DNA of 64,000 bases. Source: Paramecium sonneborni. Lineage: Eukaryota; Ciliophora; Oligohymenophorea; Peniculida; Parameciidae. The notes beneath the pieces were generated by a model. That model made no database searches and was not told the DNA's origin. It saw only the letters and a list, made by a program, of their open reading frames with translations. A program made the position numbers and the translations under genes. Positions 11,353 to 24,509 of this stretch are shown here, in pieces; the stretch's first letter is position 1; each line of letters opens with the position of its first letter. The DNA lies in NCBI GenBank assembly GCA_905182985.1, contig CAJJDN010000092.1, forward strand, positions 108,788 through 172,787, given 5' to 3'.

Positions 11353-12745
11353 TCAATTTTTATAAATTCTGATAGTCTCTTGGATTTTAACTCTGCAGAA
11401 GGGACAGAGAGCCAAATTTTTACTGCATTTCAAACAAGTGGCATTATGTTTACATGGTAATATTAAACAATCTCTTTCTCTTTCAACACATATAATGCAT
11501 AAATTCTCTCCTGAGATTTCATTAACCTTCATTTTATTTTATTGACAAATATATTAATTAGTTGTTCCAATTCTTATAATGATCTCTTCATTTGGATCCA
11601 AATAAAATAAATTACTCATTTTGCCTTCTCCTGATAATCTCATCCAAGATCTAAATCATAAATAGAAATTCGATTACCCATTTGTTGAACCATGATCTTC
11701 AATGGTAACTGTTTAATCAACTAAATAAAATTTAGCATGTTAATTAGACAAATGATGATCTTCAGGGAATGAGATATCAACTGTAGATTTCCTTCCAAGT
11801 GCAACAGAAGGTTTGTCTTTATTTAATTAAAATATAATGGTATCTTCTAAATTTGGTCCTTCGACTACGAATAAAGAGATCTAAAAATTTGATATAGTCT
11901 TACTTCGATTCCTCCATTATCTAATAAATCCAATTTTTAAACAGAGAATTAGTTACTTCCTAATTCAATGAGCATACCTTATATTAATGTCAAACTTTTA
12001 AGTATTTTAATAAATGTTCCTGTTGTGCTTCCAATATCTTTAAGTGCAAACTAGTTTTGATAATAATTTTTATATATACCATGGAATCTTAGAATATAAT
12101 TTCAGCGTGAAATCTACTAATGTTCTCTTCCAAAATTAGAATTTAATTGCTTGAATGTCTTCCAATTTTGGCACCTGCTTCTCGAACACAATAAAAGTTA
12201 GATTATTAACCTTCTATTGGTTGGAGTATGAGTTAATGTTCGAATTTGTTAAATCCTGGTATTTCTTATTTGATTGCTTATTCTTCCTATCTCACAACTG
12301 AACTTGTAAATTGATCGTTGCCATTATTTTCATGATTTTCTATAAGCATTTATTCAAATTGAGAATTAGCTATATTCTTTTGTATGGTGAAATCTTCATC
12401 TTGTTATTTCTTGTTATTTAGATTTGGCATTTTCATTTATTTTATATATTCATTATATTCTTTTAGTCCATGATTTACCCCTACAATAAAAAAGTGTGAT
12501 ACAATTAAGTAATTTTCTTTTAATAATTCTTTATGTAATCCCTAATTCTTCATCTAGATCTTTTTCAGTCAAATCTTCTAAAACAGCTCCATCAATAGAA
12601 CATTCAACTATTTTCTTTAAATTTAAATACCAAATTTTTATTCCATTTGTCCTAGACCTATAAACTATAGCCAGCTTATAACATCTTGAGTCAGCCATTT
12701 CTTTGGTTCTTTAGGGATCAGTTTATATAATGACTCATAATCCAT
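11353..12745 (-). CDS. SAM-FHA-FHA-RING protein, probable E3 ubiquitin ligase
   Basis: A 421-residue multidomain protein with introns 11651-11677, 11881-11903, 12051-12079, 12460-12484 and 12608-12630. In order: a SAM domain (KKWLTQDVISWLQFIGLG, then IDGAVLEDLTEKDLDEELGI); FHA domain 1 (GAKIGRHSSN, ISRFHAEI, DIGSTTGTF); FHA domain 2 (VALGRKSTVDISF, LSNQHAKF, DHGSTNG); and a C-terminal C3HC4 RING finger (CIICVERERDCLILPCKH, CLKC, CPFC). FHA domains read phosphothreonine, SAM domains oligomerise and RING fingers recruit E2 enzymes, so phosphorylation-directed ubiquitination is the inference. Without intron 12460-12484 the SAM part would end alone at 12450, 19 bp before a separate ATG. Confidence 0.85.
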
Positions 12746-12897
12746 TTTAATTTATATTTTATAAATAATAACTTATCATTCTTAATTTTATTTAATATTT
12801 TTAATAAAGTTTCTTATGAATCTATAGTAAGATAATAAAAAGAATACTAAGATATAATTTAAGAGATATTAATAGCGCTTAAATATGTAGATAAAAT

Positions 12898-14278
12898 TCA
12901 CTTGAAGAATGCAAGTATGACTGTGATATCATCAATCACTTCATCTTCCTTCTACCAAGCTTCTTTAGCAGCTTATGTTAATTTATTACAAGCTCCAATT
13001 GCATCTCCTTTTTTATAATATTCATTAACAGTTTCAATGACCCATTCATTTGATAGAAATCTTGGATATAATTTATAGAGATTACTCCCAAATACCATCA
13101 GATGCAACTACTAAGAATTTATCTGATGGTAAAAGTTAATGCTTTATTATTTCAGGTTCACATATAACTCCAACTTAACTTGCCACATAATCTCCAAAAC
13201 TTCGTGACATTGCTAATCCTGGAACATCTTCATCTGATTTCCATACTCTAGCTGGCCCTATAGGATTCCCATCTTCATCACTATAAGCTTAAACACGTCC
13301 TCCTCTTTAAAGTATTCTAGCCTATTCCAAAAAACAATCAGGTTTATGATCCTTTGATAATTCTACTACTTATAATTTAGTATCATATCTCCCAATTATC
13401 TATATTTATTAACATTCTTTTTACTGCTCTACTATCTCCTATATTAGCACAATAAAGTATATTTTCAAATGCTATTACTACTACTGTTGTTGCTCCAGAA
13501 TATGTTACATCTATGCCTGAATTCAATAAATCATCATTTGTCTTTAAAAATGATTACTTAAAGATATTATTTATTGTTCTTAATTAATTCATATAATTTC
13601 TTACTTATCTCTATCATAATAATATGGAGCCTCCATTACATCCTATTCTATATATGCTGGCAATATTTCCTATACAAATTATGCTACTTAATGTCCATTT
13701 GTCCCATGTCCATCTGATACCTAAAGATACCAATCATTCTCTTTTGTTCCAAACTTTTGAATTAATTTATAAGAATCTTAATTTATTTTTGTCTATCCTG
13801 TATAAAGCATTCCAGGAATTGATTTTGCATGTGCTTTTGTTATACATAATTATAGTGTTGAAATATCAGGATTACTAATTGAACGAGGTCCTTTAAATAA
13901 TTTCTATTTTTATTGCTATTGTTATTATTATTGTTATAACTAATTATGTTCTGTTTACTTTGATAAGTCAAGTAATTTTTAATATTATTTTTAAATTAAT
14001 TACTAATGATATTGTAAAATCTCTTTTGATGTTTGTATTTAACCTATTTTATTATCTGGCCGTTCTGCCTTGATTTTTTACAATAATTGCAATGCTGATT
14101 ATGTTAAATTTTATGAATTCTCTTTGGTCTCTATTATTTTACTATTTTAACGGGCATGAGTTTTTTTTAATAGCACTGTGCTTATATCTTTTAGATCTTT
14201 TCCACTTGTAGGTCTGGATTTCTTTGCATCCACTCTTAACTATCCTTAATTATTTCTAAATTTACTAATATATCCCAT
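12898..14278 (-). CDS. PP2C-type phosphatase with Gln-rich, possibly myristoylated N terminus
   Basis: A 434-residue protein with introns 13061-13085, 13400-13424 and 13579-13604. The first 150 residues are low-complexity, start MGYISKFR (a plausible N-myristoylation context) and include a run of about ten Gln written with TAA, TAG and CAA. The phosphatase part has INQDSY, VSDGHGTNGHQV (usual FDGHG with Phe replaced by Ser), YSGATTVV, NIGDSRAI, AMSRSFGDYVA, VASDGIWEFLSN and DDITVILAF. Metal-binding Asp residues are present. Longer and only distantly similar to the PP2C at 6800-7691. The arrangement suggests a membrane-tethered phosphatase. Confidence 0.88.
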
Positions 14279-14642
14279 ACCTTAATGAATTTATATATAC
14301 ATTCCCTTGAATCGCTGGAGATTTCACTATCTTTTATTATGAATCTGATTCATTTTTTTTTTTTAAAAGACTTGCATACAATTTATTAGGTGAAATTTAG
14401 GGGGCTTTTTATTTCATTCTAATTACAAAATTAAATTTATTATTCCCTTATTTAATTATGTATTAAATATATAATAATTCATTTCCTTAAGTTTTTCAGT
14501 TATTCTTTAATTTAATTTGTACTATTTAAGTATTTTGATCTCGGAATATGATCTTAAGATATTGTTCTCTCTAATAGTGATTATTACTATTAAGTCAATA
14601 TCTTACATTGCTCACTGTTTTATACTTCAAGCTTTGTATTAC
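14279..14642. other. intergenic, no gene seen
   Basis: AT-rich stretch of about 360 bp containing a long T tract near 14355. It separates two minus-strand genes; no sustained frame or RNA structure was recognised. Confidence 0.55.
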
Positions 14643-15865
14643 TCAATTTCTGAATATCTAATTATTAAACTAATACATACTCTCATTTTACAATTTCGTC
14701 TACAATGTGAATTAATATTTATCTATCAACTTTTAAGTATCATTTTTAAAGATGCCCTTTTAATTTAGTTTATTCAACTCCAAATCTTCATTTTCGAATT
14801 TCACCTTCTATTCTTAACCCTTATCCTTCTCCAATGTTATTGATCTCATTCTATCACTTTTTTAATAACTATCCATTCTCTAGTGTAAAAGTGGAGATTA
14901 TAATCTTTCTCCTAATATATTAGATTGTTTCAGTTCCTATTTGAATAAAACTTCAGATTGTCGTATATCTTTCGTCTTTATGTTTTACATTTCTAAAGAC
15001 AAATCTTTTGTAGTATTGAATGCTTTTTTAACTAAATTGTATAATTGTTAGAAATCTTCCGATTTTAATTTATTTATATTGTAATTTGCTTTTGATATTT
15101 TATCCTCTTACAACATCAACTTTGTGTCAAAATTCTCTTTTAGCTTATCAAACAATGAATGTAAATCATTAACTCTATCTCCTAATTCATCAATTCTTTC
15201 AAATTTCTAATTAAATGACCTAATCCTATCCTCTAAATGATTGACCTTCCTTAATAGAGTTGTTTCTAATTACTCCATTCTATCTTCAATAACTTTTAAC
15301 TTATATTCTTATTGTTCTTTTATTAACATTTTTGACTAACGATTTATTAAATTTTATAATGCAACATTTCTAATATTATTAAAATTTCGATTATTCAATT
15401 TTCTTTCATTCGTAACACAATAATAGAATCCTGAATACTCTCTAACACTAAATTATTTCCAATATAGCTTACATCATGTTTATCATAAACAGCAACAAAA
15501 ATATCTTCTGAAATTCTAACAATTTTTATTATGGAATGAAGGGACTAAAAAATAGATAATTGAAACCACAAGTTTTATATCAATCTCTTAAAATCTTATC
15601 AAAGTACAGTTCACTTATAATTGATACCTAAATCTATTTTTTGATAATAGACTTAATTCGAAAATTTATTATTTTAAGAGTCTCCCTTTTTATATTAACT
15701 ATTATGGTCAATAGGCAAATAACTCTTTTTATTCTTAGAAAAATTTTGAATATGTGTTTATTAGATTATTTTCTCAAACATTTATTTTAAATGTATCTAA
15801 ATAAAAACAGATAAATCTTTATCACCATAACTTAACTTGTCTGAATTATTAGAATAAAAAACCAT
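14643..15865 (-). CDS. coiled-coil protein, 365 aa
   Basis: A frame-consistent model needs four introns (three of 25, 28 and 25 nt in the 5' third and one of 47 nt near 15370-15420); the spliced length is a multiple of three. The N terminus is polar (MVFYSNNSDKLSYGDKDL). A middle segment ISEDIFVAVYDKHDVSYIGN may be a small fold. The C-terminal half is a long coiled coil (MEQLETTLLRKVNHLEDRI, ERIDELGDRVNDLHSLFD). Function unknown; such proteins are often structural in cilia or cortex. Small introns in the 5' third were placed by frame logic alone. Confidence 0.65.
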
Positions 15866-15978
15866 ATATTTTTTTTGGAAGTTAAAATCTTTAAATATAT
15901 TGGTAAAGTAATCAAATATATTTTTGAAAATATAATATTAATTTATAAACAAATTTTTAAAAAATATATTAAAAAATA

Positions 15979-16665
15979 TCATTAATTATTTTAGGAATTT
16001 TGTTTTTGTTATTATCTAATAAACTCCTTTATAATCTTAATGTCATTAGGATTTTGCTAAATAGTTCTTCGAATTGATAAAGGAGCTGAATGAATAAGCC
16101 AAGCTAACTAATTAAGATAAAGTTCATCAACCATTTTTTTATCATTCTCCATAATTTTAATTACGCTCTTGTAAGGGATAAAAACATTGCATTTGCAATA
16201 AAATTTGCATGATTACTGACTCAAATATATATTAATAAGCTCTCTGAAGCATAACTTATGATATTCATGATAACAAGGCAACATAATGTTATCAGAAGAA
16301 CTTTGAGTTCCACAATAAAAACAATTAAAATTTTTTGTCAATGTTACAGTTTGATCTATATCATCAGCATAATTTTATGTAGAAAATAATGTATTTTGTT
16401 CTTTATTGTCTAGATTTAATGTGTTGATAAGAATTCTTTATTCTAGAATACCTTCCTCTGAAGATTCTTATACTTAAGCCTTATTCTCTTAAATATTTTA
16501 ATGTTGTTATCTGTTTTAATTACTTTAAAATTATTTATTACAATTGAATGTTTATTATTCAACTATTTTGATCCTTGAACTCATTTGAGGTTAAGTTTAT
16601 TGATTTTACCTGAAGCCCTATTAGACATATCTTTCTTATTCATATCCATTTTATTAATTATACAT
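15979..16665 (-). CDS. Gln/Asn-rich protein with RING-like zinc finger
   Basis: Single exon, 228 residues. The first half is Gln/Asn-rich (MYNQQNGYEQERYVQQGF). The second half has a Cys/His cluster: NCFYCGTQSSSDN, LPCYHEYHKLCFRELI, then CKFYCKC. Spacing resembles a degenerate RING or FYVE-like finger with final Cys residues closer than usual. The C-terminal 60 residues are helical (VDELYLNQLAWLIHSAP). By analogy it could be a ubiquitin ligase or a scaffold, but the finger is atypical. No intron is needed. Confidence 0.75.
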
Positions 16666-17149
16666 AGTGATAGAAAATAATTATTTATTATAATATATAT
16701 TAAAAATATATTTTATTCTTAAAGAATTTTTATAATAAGAACCCTCTATTTTGGTATGGACACCTAATAATATTAATTATAACCTTGATTCTTGCTAATT
16801 GTCTTTGAGTTTAAGTTCTTTTCGATAAGTTTACATATTAATTTTTTATTAAATTAATGTTAAAGCTTTTTCACATTTCAATGCGCTTTTTTTATTTAGA
16901 ATTTAATTTAATGATGAATTTTTAAAGTTTTCCAGATTTTCCTAAAGAAATGAACTTTACAGAGATATTGATGCATATGTCTCTCTGTTATCAGTTCAAA
17001 AACTTGAAACTATTTAACAAAAATTAATATTGATTTTAAATTTATTTAATATAATGCTTTCTTGTCATATATTATTTAATATTTGACATTTTTTCGGTGA
17101 TTTAAAAATCCCACGCTGATTCAAATTCAAGTGCAAGACACTTTTAAAG
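16666..17149. other. intergenic, no gene seen
   Basis: About 480 bp of AT-rich sequence upstream of the minus-strand zinc-finger gene. No convincing frame or RNA element found. Confidence 0.5.
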
Positions 17150-18042
17150 ATAAGCAATTTTCATTTTGTAGTTAGAGAAAAAACCTATAGCTCAACTATA
17201 TAATTAAATATCAAAATGATGAAATTATAATAGATAGGAATTAAAAGACTTGATTAAGACGAGCATAGTTAACTTAAATTGTCACTCTCAAATTTTCTGA
17301 GTTAAATAGTCATAAGGTTTCGTCAAATAACATAATCAAATTTGAGTTTAAAGAAATTTATAAACAAATGAAGATGAATTGGATCTATAATAATAATTAA
17401 AAGCTAAACTCTTTAATTTTTAATAGATACTTGCTTTAATTAAATATATGATGAAAACCTGAAAATTAAAGATAATTAGATAGATTAAATTGGAAATCTA
17501 AGTAACACACACTTATATTAAAGATTTATAATTTAATAATTCTTTATCTACATTAAGTATTAGAGATCAGTTTAATAGATTTATGAAAATATAAAATTAA
17601 ATTATCTGCCTTCAAAGTAATATACAGATAAGAAAATCAAAATGAATTCATATTCAATTTAAAGATGAATAATTTCATCATTAATGATGGAAATATTAAA
17701 TTTAAAATAGACATATAAGATATATTTGCTTCTTCATCTTTAAAATCCTCTCATCAATATGATAAAAGTTGATTTAGAAATTTTACTTGATTTCTTAACT
17801 CTTTAAAAATAATTTTTTTAAAGATCTGAAATTTAATCTATTTATTTAAAAAGAGGTAGGAATAATTCTCATTAAGCTAAAATGTTTCATGAGATAAAAT
17901 AATTGCCTCTATATGGATTATTTTAATAAATTATGATCATTCTCTTTGAATTAGATGAGTTTGATAATGAGATTTTACAATACAATAAATTTTATTTTTC
18001 TCAATAGCCTAATACTTATAATTTAATTTATTTAATAAAATA
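17150..18042 (+). other. coding-like region upstream of the Cys-rich gene, splicing unresolved
   Basis: Most of one frame is open with a few TGA breaks (around 17368-17376 and 17663). It gives segments such as LNYLPSKQYTDKKIKMNS, while another frame gives MNNFIINDGNIKFKIDI. An 81-nt intron would remove the first pair of TGAs. It may be the 5' part of the cysteine-rich gene, a separate gene with longer introns, or a degraded copy. Confidence 0.3.
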
Positions 18043-20903
18043 ATGATAATTAATATAATACTTATAAATGCCATATTATATTAGACAAGATCTATTATTC
18101 TTTAAGGAGATGAGTGTACTTGTGAGGATTATACAATTTAATAATGTAACGATTATGCAAACTGTTAAGTCAATGGATTTAATTGTGGAGAATTAATTTG
18201 TTAAAATAGAAATTATGAATAATGTTAAGGTAATATAACTGACTATAAATGTGTATGGGATGAATTAATCTAAGCTTGTATTGATTATAATCATAAGTGC
18301 GAAGAAATTCCTGAAACAGATTGCACATATAATTAATAAAAATAATAGAATTGTCTTTATGATTTAGATAATTAGTTATGTAAAGATCTTTCTTGTAAAT
18401 TGATTTCACATTCAAGTTGTCCTCCTAATTTATGTTTTAAAGATGCATCATCATGCTCGGATCCAATTAAAAATTTTGATTGCTCTACTTTATCAACGAG
18501 TAAATGTGATTTTGTTTATACTGGAACTGGTTAAGTGTGTCATTTAAATAATTCAGGAATATGCAAATCATATAATCTATATAAATTATAGTTTAGTTGT
18601 AGAGACTGGAGTGATTCTAAAAATGGATGCAAAAAAATTAGCAATTGTAAATTCGATTAAACTCAAAAAGTGTGTCGAGATCCAAAATGTTTTGAGATAA
18701 TATAATTTTATTAACTGAAACTTTTTATACATTTAAATTAAACCTCTCTAAAAGATAAAGATACATGCAATTCACCAATTAAGAGAAATGATTAATCTAA
18801 AAGTGTTGAATTATGCAAATGGAATGTAGATTATTGTTAAGAGCTTGGATCAAGTGATCTATCAAAATTATCAGAGAGTCAGTGTACAGAAAAATCTGCA
18901 AATAAATATATCTGGAATCAAATGCATGTTAAAGATGCAAAAATGTAATAATTATTGAAAATCCTTGTGATAATTGTTGTGGTTAGGGAATAACCAAATG
19001 AGATGAACTTAAATTTGCTTATCCTTCTTTAACAAATTCATTCCAATTATTAAACTCTAGTTAATAACTTAGCAATATTTATTCTAATTTAACAAAAATA
19101 TGTTGTAAATGTCCTGAGATAAAAAATTTTAATGATATTTAATCAGCGTATCCTAAGTTAAAATGTTAATTGATAAATACTTGTGAATAATTTAACAATT
19201 ATGTTAATTTAAAAAAATAATGCTGTCCTATTTGCCCTGAATACAAAAAATGCCTTGAAGTTCAAACTGCCTATCCTTTATTACCAATATCGTGCGATAA
19301 TATATGTAGTTAAATAGAGGATTATGCCTAAATTGATAATTTTTATCTGNNNNNNNNNNNNNNNNNNNNNNNNNNNNNNNNNNNNNNNNNNNNNNNNNNN
19401 NNNNNNNNNNNNNNNNNNNNNNNNNNNNNNNNNNNNNNNNNNNNNNNNNNNNNNNNNNNNNNNNNNNNNNNNNNNNNNNNNNNNNNNNNNNNNNNNNNNN
19501 NNNNNNNNNNNNNNNNNNNNNNNNNNNNNNNNNNNNNNNNNNNNNNNNNNNNNNNNNNNNNNNNNNNNNNNNNNNNNNNNNNNNNNNNNNNNNNNNNNNN
19601 NNNNNNNNNNNNNNNNNNNNNNNNNNNNNNNNNNNNNNNNNNNNNNNNNNNNNNNNNNNNNNNNNNNNNNNNNNNNNNNNNNNNNNNNNNNNNNNNNNNN
19701 NNNNNNNNNNNNNNNNNNNNNNNNNNNNNNNNNNNNNNNNNNNNNNNNNNNNNNNNNNNNNNNNNNNNNNNNNNNNNNNNNNATAATATAATTTTATTAA
19801 CTGAAACTTTTTATACATTTAAATTAAACCTCTCTAAAAGATAAAGATACATGCAATTCACCAATTAAGAGAAATGATTAATCTAAAAGTGTTGAATTAT
19901 GCAAATGGAATGTAGATTATTGTTAAGAGCTTGGATCAAGTGATCTATCAAAATTATCAGAGAGTCAGTGTACAGAAAAATCTGCAAATAAATATATCTG
20001 GAATCAAATGCATGTTAAAGATGCAAAAATGTAATAATTATTGAAAATCCTTGTGATAATTGTTGTGGTTAGGGAATAACCAAATGAGATGAACTTAAAT
20101 TTGCTTATCCTTCTTTAACAAATTCATTCCAATTATTAAACTCTAGTTAATAACTTAGCAATATTTATTCTAATTTAACAAAAATATGTTGTAAATGTCC
20201 TGAGATAAAAAATTTTAATGATATTTAATCAGCGTATCCTAAGTTAAAATGTTAATTGATAAATACTTGTGAATAATTTAACAATTATGTTAATTTAAAA
20301 AAATAATGCTGTCCTATTTGCCCTGAATACAAAAAATGCCTTGAAGTTCAAACTGCCTATCCTTTATTACCAATATCGTGCGATAATATATGTAGTTAAA
20401 TAGAGGATTATGCCTAAATTGATAATTTTTATCTGAATTTATTTCTAATACTTGTCTTGGATTAAATAGCTAATACTAAAATTACAGGTATAAATTTATA
20501 ATTATATTATTATAGCTCGAGGATAAAAGATGAATGCAAAAATTAATTATGTTAATGCCAAGATTTATCGTGTGAAAATTATGATTGGTGTAAGGCTGAT
20601 TCAATTATATTGGTTTTTATTATATTAGGTTTACCAATCACAATTTTAGTTATATGCAAAAAGAACAAAATAGGTTGTTTTAAAATAAAGGAAATACCCA
20701 ATATGTAGTTTGTGAATGAAATTTTATCATCATTTTTATAGTCAATCAAAAAAACATTAAACAAAAAATAATCATTCAACAATTAACAAATTGAATATAA
20801 TATCAACAAATATGATATATTAAATAATTACCTTACCATTTTTGAATAAATTTTAAATTTCATTATAATCGCTATGCAAATTAAGATATGTACTCTTATT
20901 TGA
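18043..20903 (+). CDS. cysteine-rich type I membrane protein, interrupted by an assembly gap
   Basis: ATG 18043 begins a hydrophobic stretch (MIINIILINAILYQ) that could be a signal peptide, followed by GDECTCEDYTIQQC and regularly spaced Cys residues, typical of ciliate surface or secreted proteins. Near the end a single transmembrane helix (IILVFIILGLPITILVIC) is followed by a Lys-rich cytoplasmic tail ending in TGA. A 21-nt intron at 18982-19002 (repeated at 20068-20088) keeps the Cys pattern in frame. One unexplained frame change lies at about 18915-18945. The gene contains a run of Ns and two identical flanks, so its real length is unknown. Ligand and role cannot be inferred. Confidence 0.6.
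18697..19349 (+). repeat. 653-bp direct repeat, copy 1
   Basis: Appears identical, base for base, to 19783-20435 at a fixed offset of 1086. It ends exactly at the first N of the gap. Confidence 0.9.
19350..19782. other. assembly gap (433 Ns)
   Basis: Run of undetermined bases inside the cysteine-rich gene. Both edges abut the same 653-bp sequence: the left flank ends with it and the right flank starts with it. This is the pattern left when two overlapping contigs are scaffolded without merging. Confidence 0.99.
19783..20435 (+). repeat. 653-bp direct repeat, copy 2
   Basis: Copy of 18697-19349 starting at the first base after the N run. The Cys-rich frame continues from its end into the transmembrane part without a break. 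Confidence 0.9.
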
Positions 20904-21585
20904 GCATTTTATCAAATATAAATATTTTTCTTTTTCCTAAAATATATATATCTACTATTTAACCAAAATTATATTAAATTTGATAAAATATTAATTTATT
21001 CACTTTTTAAGTTAAGAGTTTTCTGACAAATTAACAATAAAATTATTAACATTAATTTTATAAGTTTAAATAATCCTATAGAGAAAATAAGGCAAATCTA
21101 AATCCTTGTTTATATCCAAAGAAATTTTACAATATTCAAGTTAATAAGAAAAACATACAAATCCTAAAAATTATAGAAAGGGCTCTAAAATACCTAAATT
21201 TATTCTTATTTTAATCTTAATGATGTGAGTTAAGTTTAAATTAATTCAAATAAAAAGTAAAAATACTTATGAAGGAATCATAACTAAATTATTTTCTATT
21301 AATTAATGAATTTAGGTAATAAGTTTTATAATAGAAGAATTTAGCTATTAAAAAGTCTATTTGTTTTTATTATCCTTTCTTTAGATTTTGAAAATTTATT
21401 TTATACTATTTACTTTAAAATCAAGGTATACCAATTTAAATAACTTAATATAGATTAGCAATTTCTTCATTTTCTCCATAAATATAATATTCCAATAATT
21501 GTATGAACTAAAGAAGTAAACTAATTTAAAATAAGAATTCTTTCTTTGATTTATTGAGTTAATTAGTTTCTATAAATTAATTAAA
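20904..21585. other. intergenic, no gene seen
   Basis: About 680 bp of AT-rich sequence after the membrane-protein gene. Short frames exist but none keeps coding character; no RNA gene recognised. Confidence 0.45.
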
Positions 21586-21876
21586 ATGCTGTTACACGTT
21601 CATACTAGCAGTGGTTATCGAGAATCTCTAAAAAGAAGTCTAAGTAGATAGAGAGATCGTATTCTCTCTTTTTAAATGATTCCAAGAACTGAATTGGGTG
21701 ATCTAAGTAATTTAGGTACATCAAAGTTTGGCAAAGAAGAATTAAAATAAGATGAATAAAAAAGGTGTAAATCAAAGAAATTGCAATAAAAAAATTGTAT
21801 AAAAAAACTAAATAAACAGCCATCCTACCTGCCAGAAATGACTCATTACTAAAAAATATTACAAAAATACTTATGA
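21586..21876 (+). CDS. small hypothetical protein, 96 aa
   Basis: Intron-free frame giving a basic product: SSGYRESLKRSLSRQRDR, then ELGDLSNLGTSKFG, then a Lys-rich stretch and PSYLPEMTHYQ. The Ser/Arg-rich start could hold phosphorylation sites. No family recognised. It points toward the 3' end of the CDPK gene, about 230 bp away. Confidence 0.45.
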
Positions 21877-22104
21877 TTTATGATATTATATATATTCAAG
21901 AAATCTACCATATTATTAAGTTTCATTAATTTTAATGTTCCTTGAAGTTGATCTTATATATAATAATAAAGAATTAGAAATATATTTTGTTAATATAAAA
22001 CAATATAGTTTGAGAATAAAATAATTAAGTAGATTGAAGATTGAGATTATGTTAGATAGATAATAAAAAATAAATAGAAAAGATAATGGAAACATAAATA
22101 TTAG

Positions 22105-23805
<1,701 letters not shown>

Positions 23806-24509
23806 ATTGAAATAATATGATATAATTATAACATTATATACCAAAGAAAATTAGCTTTTTATTTATAAACATTTTTTTTCTAGAAATTTGATATTCTTTT
23901 TTATCATGTAAAAACTTTAAATTATATAAGATATTTTTCAAGATTAAAAAAATATTCATCAGAATTATTAGTATTTTTTTTAATAAATTAATTACAATCT
24001 CTAATTAATAAAAAATATTTTTTAATTCATCATTTGGACAAAAATATATCAATAAAATAAGAAAACTAAAATTATATTTAATTGATTTAATCTTTGTTAA
24101 CATATTCATATCATAAAATTGCATACAAGTAATTTTTTATTATTTATAATAAAAGTTATGAACAACATTATAAATTGTTAATTCATTTTAATATTACTTA
24201 TTTAGGTTTTATATACAAAATATTAGAATTTATGTTAAGTTTAAATTAATCATGTCTATATAAAAATAATAATAAAATTCTTCATAAATAAGTAAATAAA
24301 TTTATTTATAATTCTATTTACTCTTGTTGAAAATGCTCATAGATATCTTATTTAAAATCTTAAGAATGAAACAATTTCTCTACTTCAACAACTAAATTTA
24401 ATAATTTAAAATTGGTGACATTTTAAGATAAATAAATAAGTACGTAATTTCAAAATCAAATTAAGTTGAGTTAACTTATTAAGGTGATATAATTATTTTA
24501 AATAGAAAT
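23806..24509. other. intergenic, no gene seen
   Basis: About 700 bp, very AT-rich, between the CDPK start and the TPR gene stop. Both neighbours are on the minus strand, so the CDPK promoter lies here. No frame or structured RNA stands out. Confidence 0.55.

Noticed and set aside
12450..12745. Separate 90-residue SAM-only gene
   Set aside because: A normal 25-nt intron removes its stop and joins it in frame to the FHA-FHA-RING part; the 19-bp gap between separate genes would be implausibly small.
13624..13878. Plus-strand standard-code frame of 84 codons
   Set aside because: It is antisense to the clearly coding PP2C gene and has no protein-like composition.
19324..19791. Open frames on both strands spanning the N run
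   Set aside because: They consist almost entirely of undetermined bases and carry no coding evidence.
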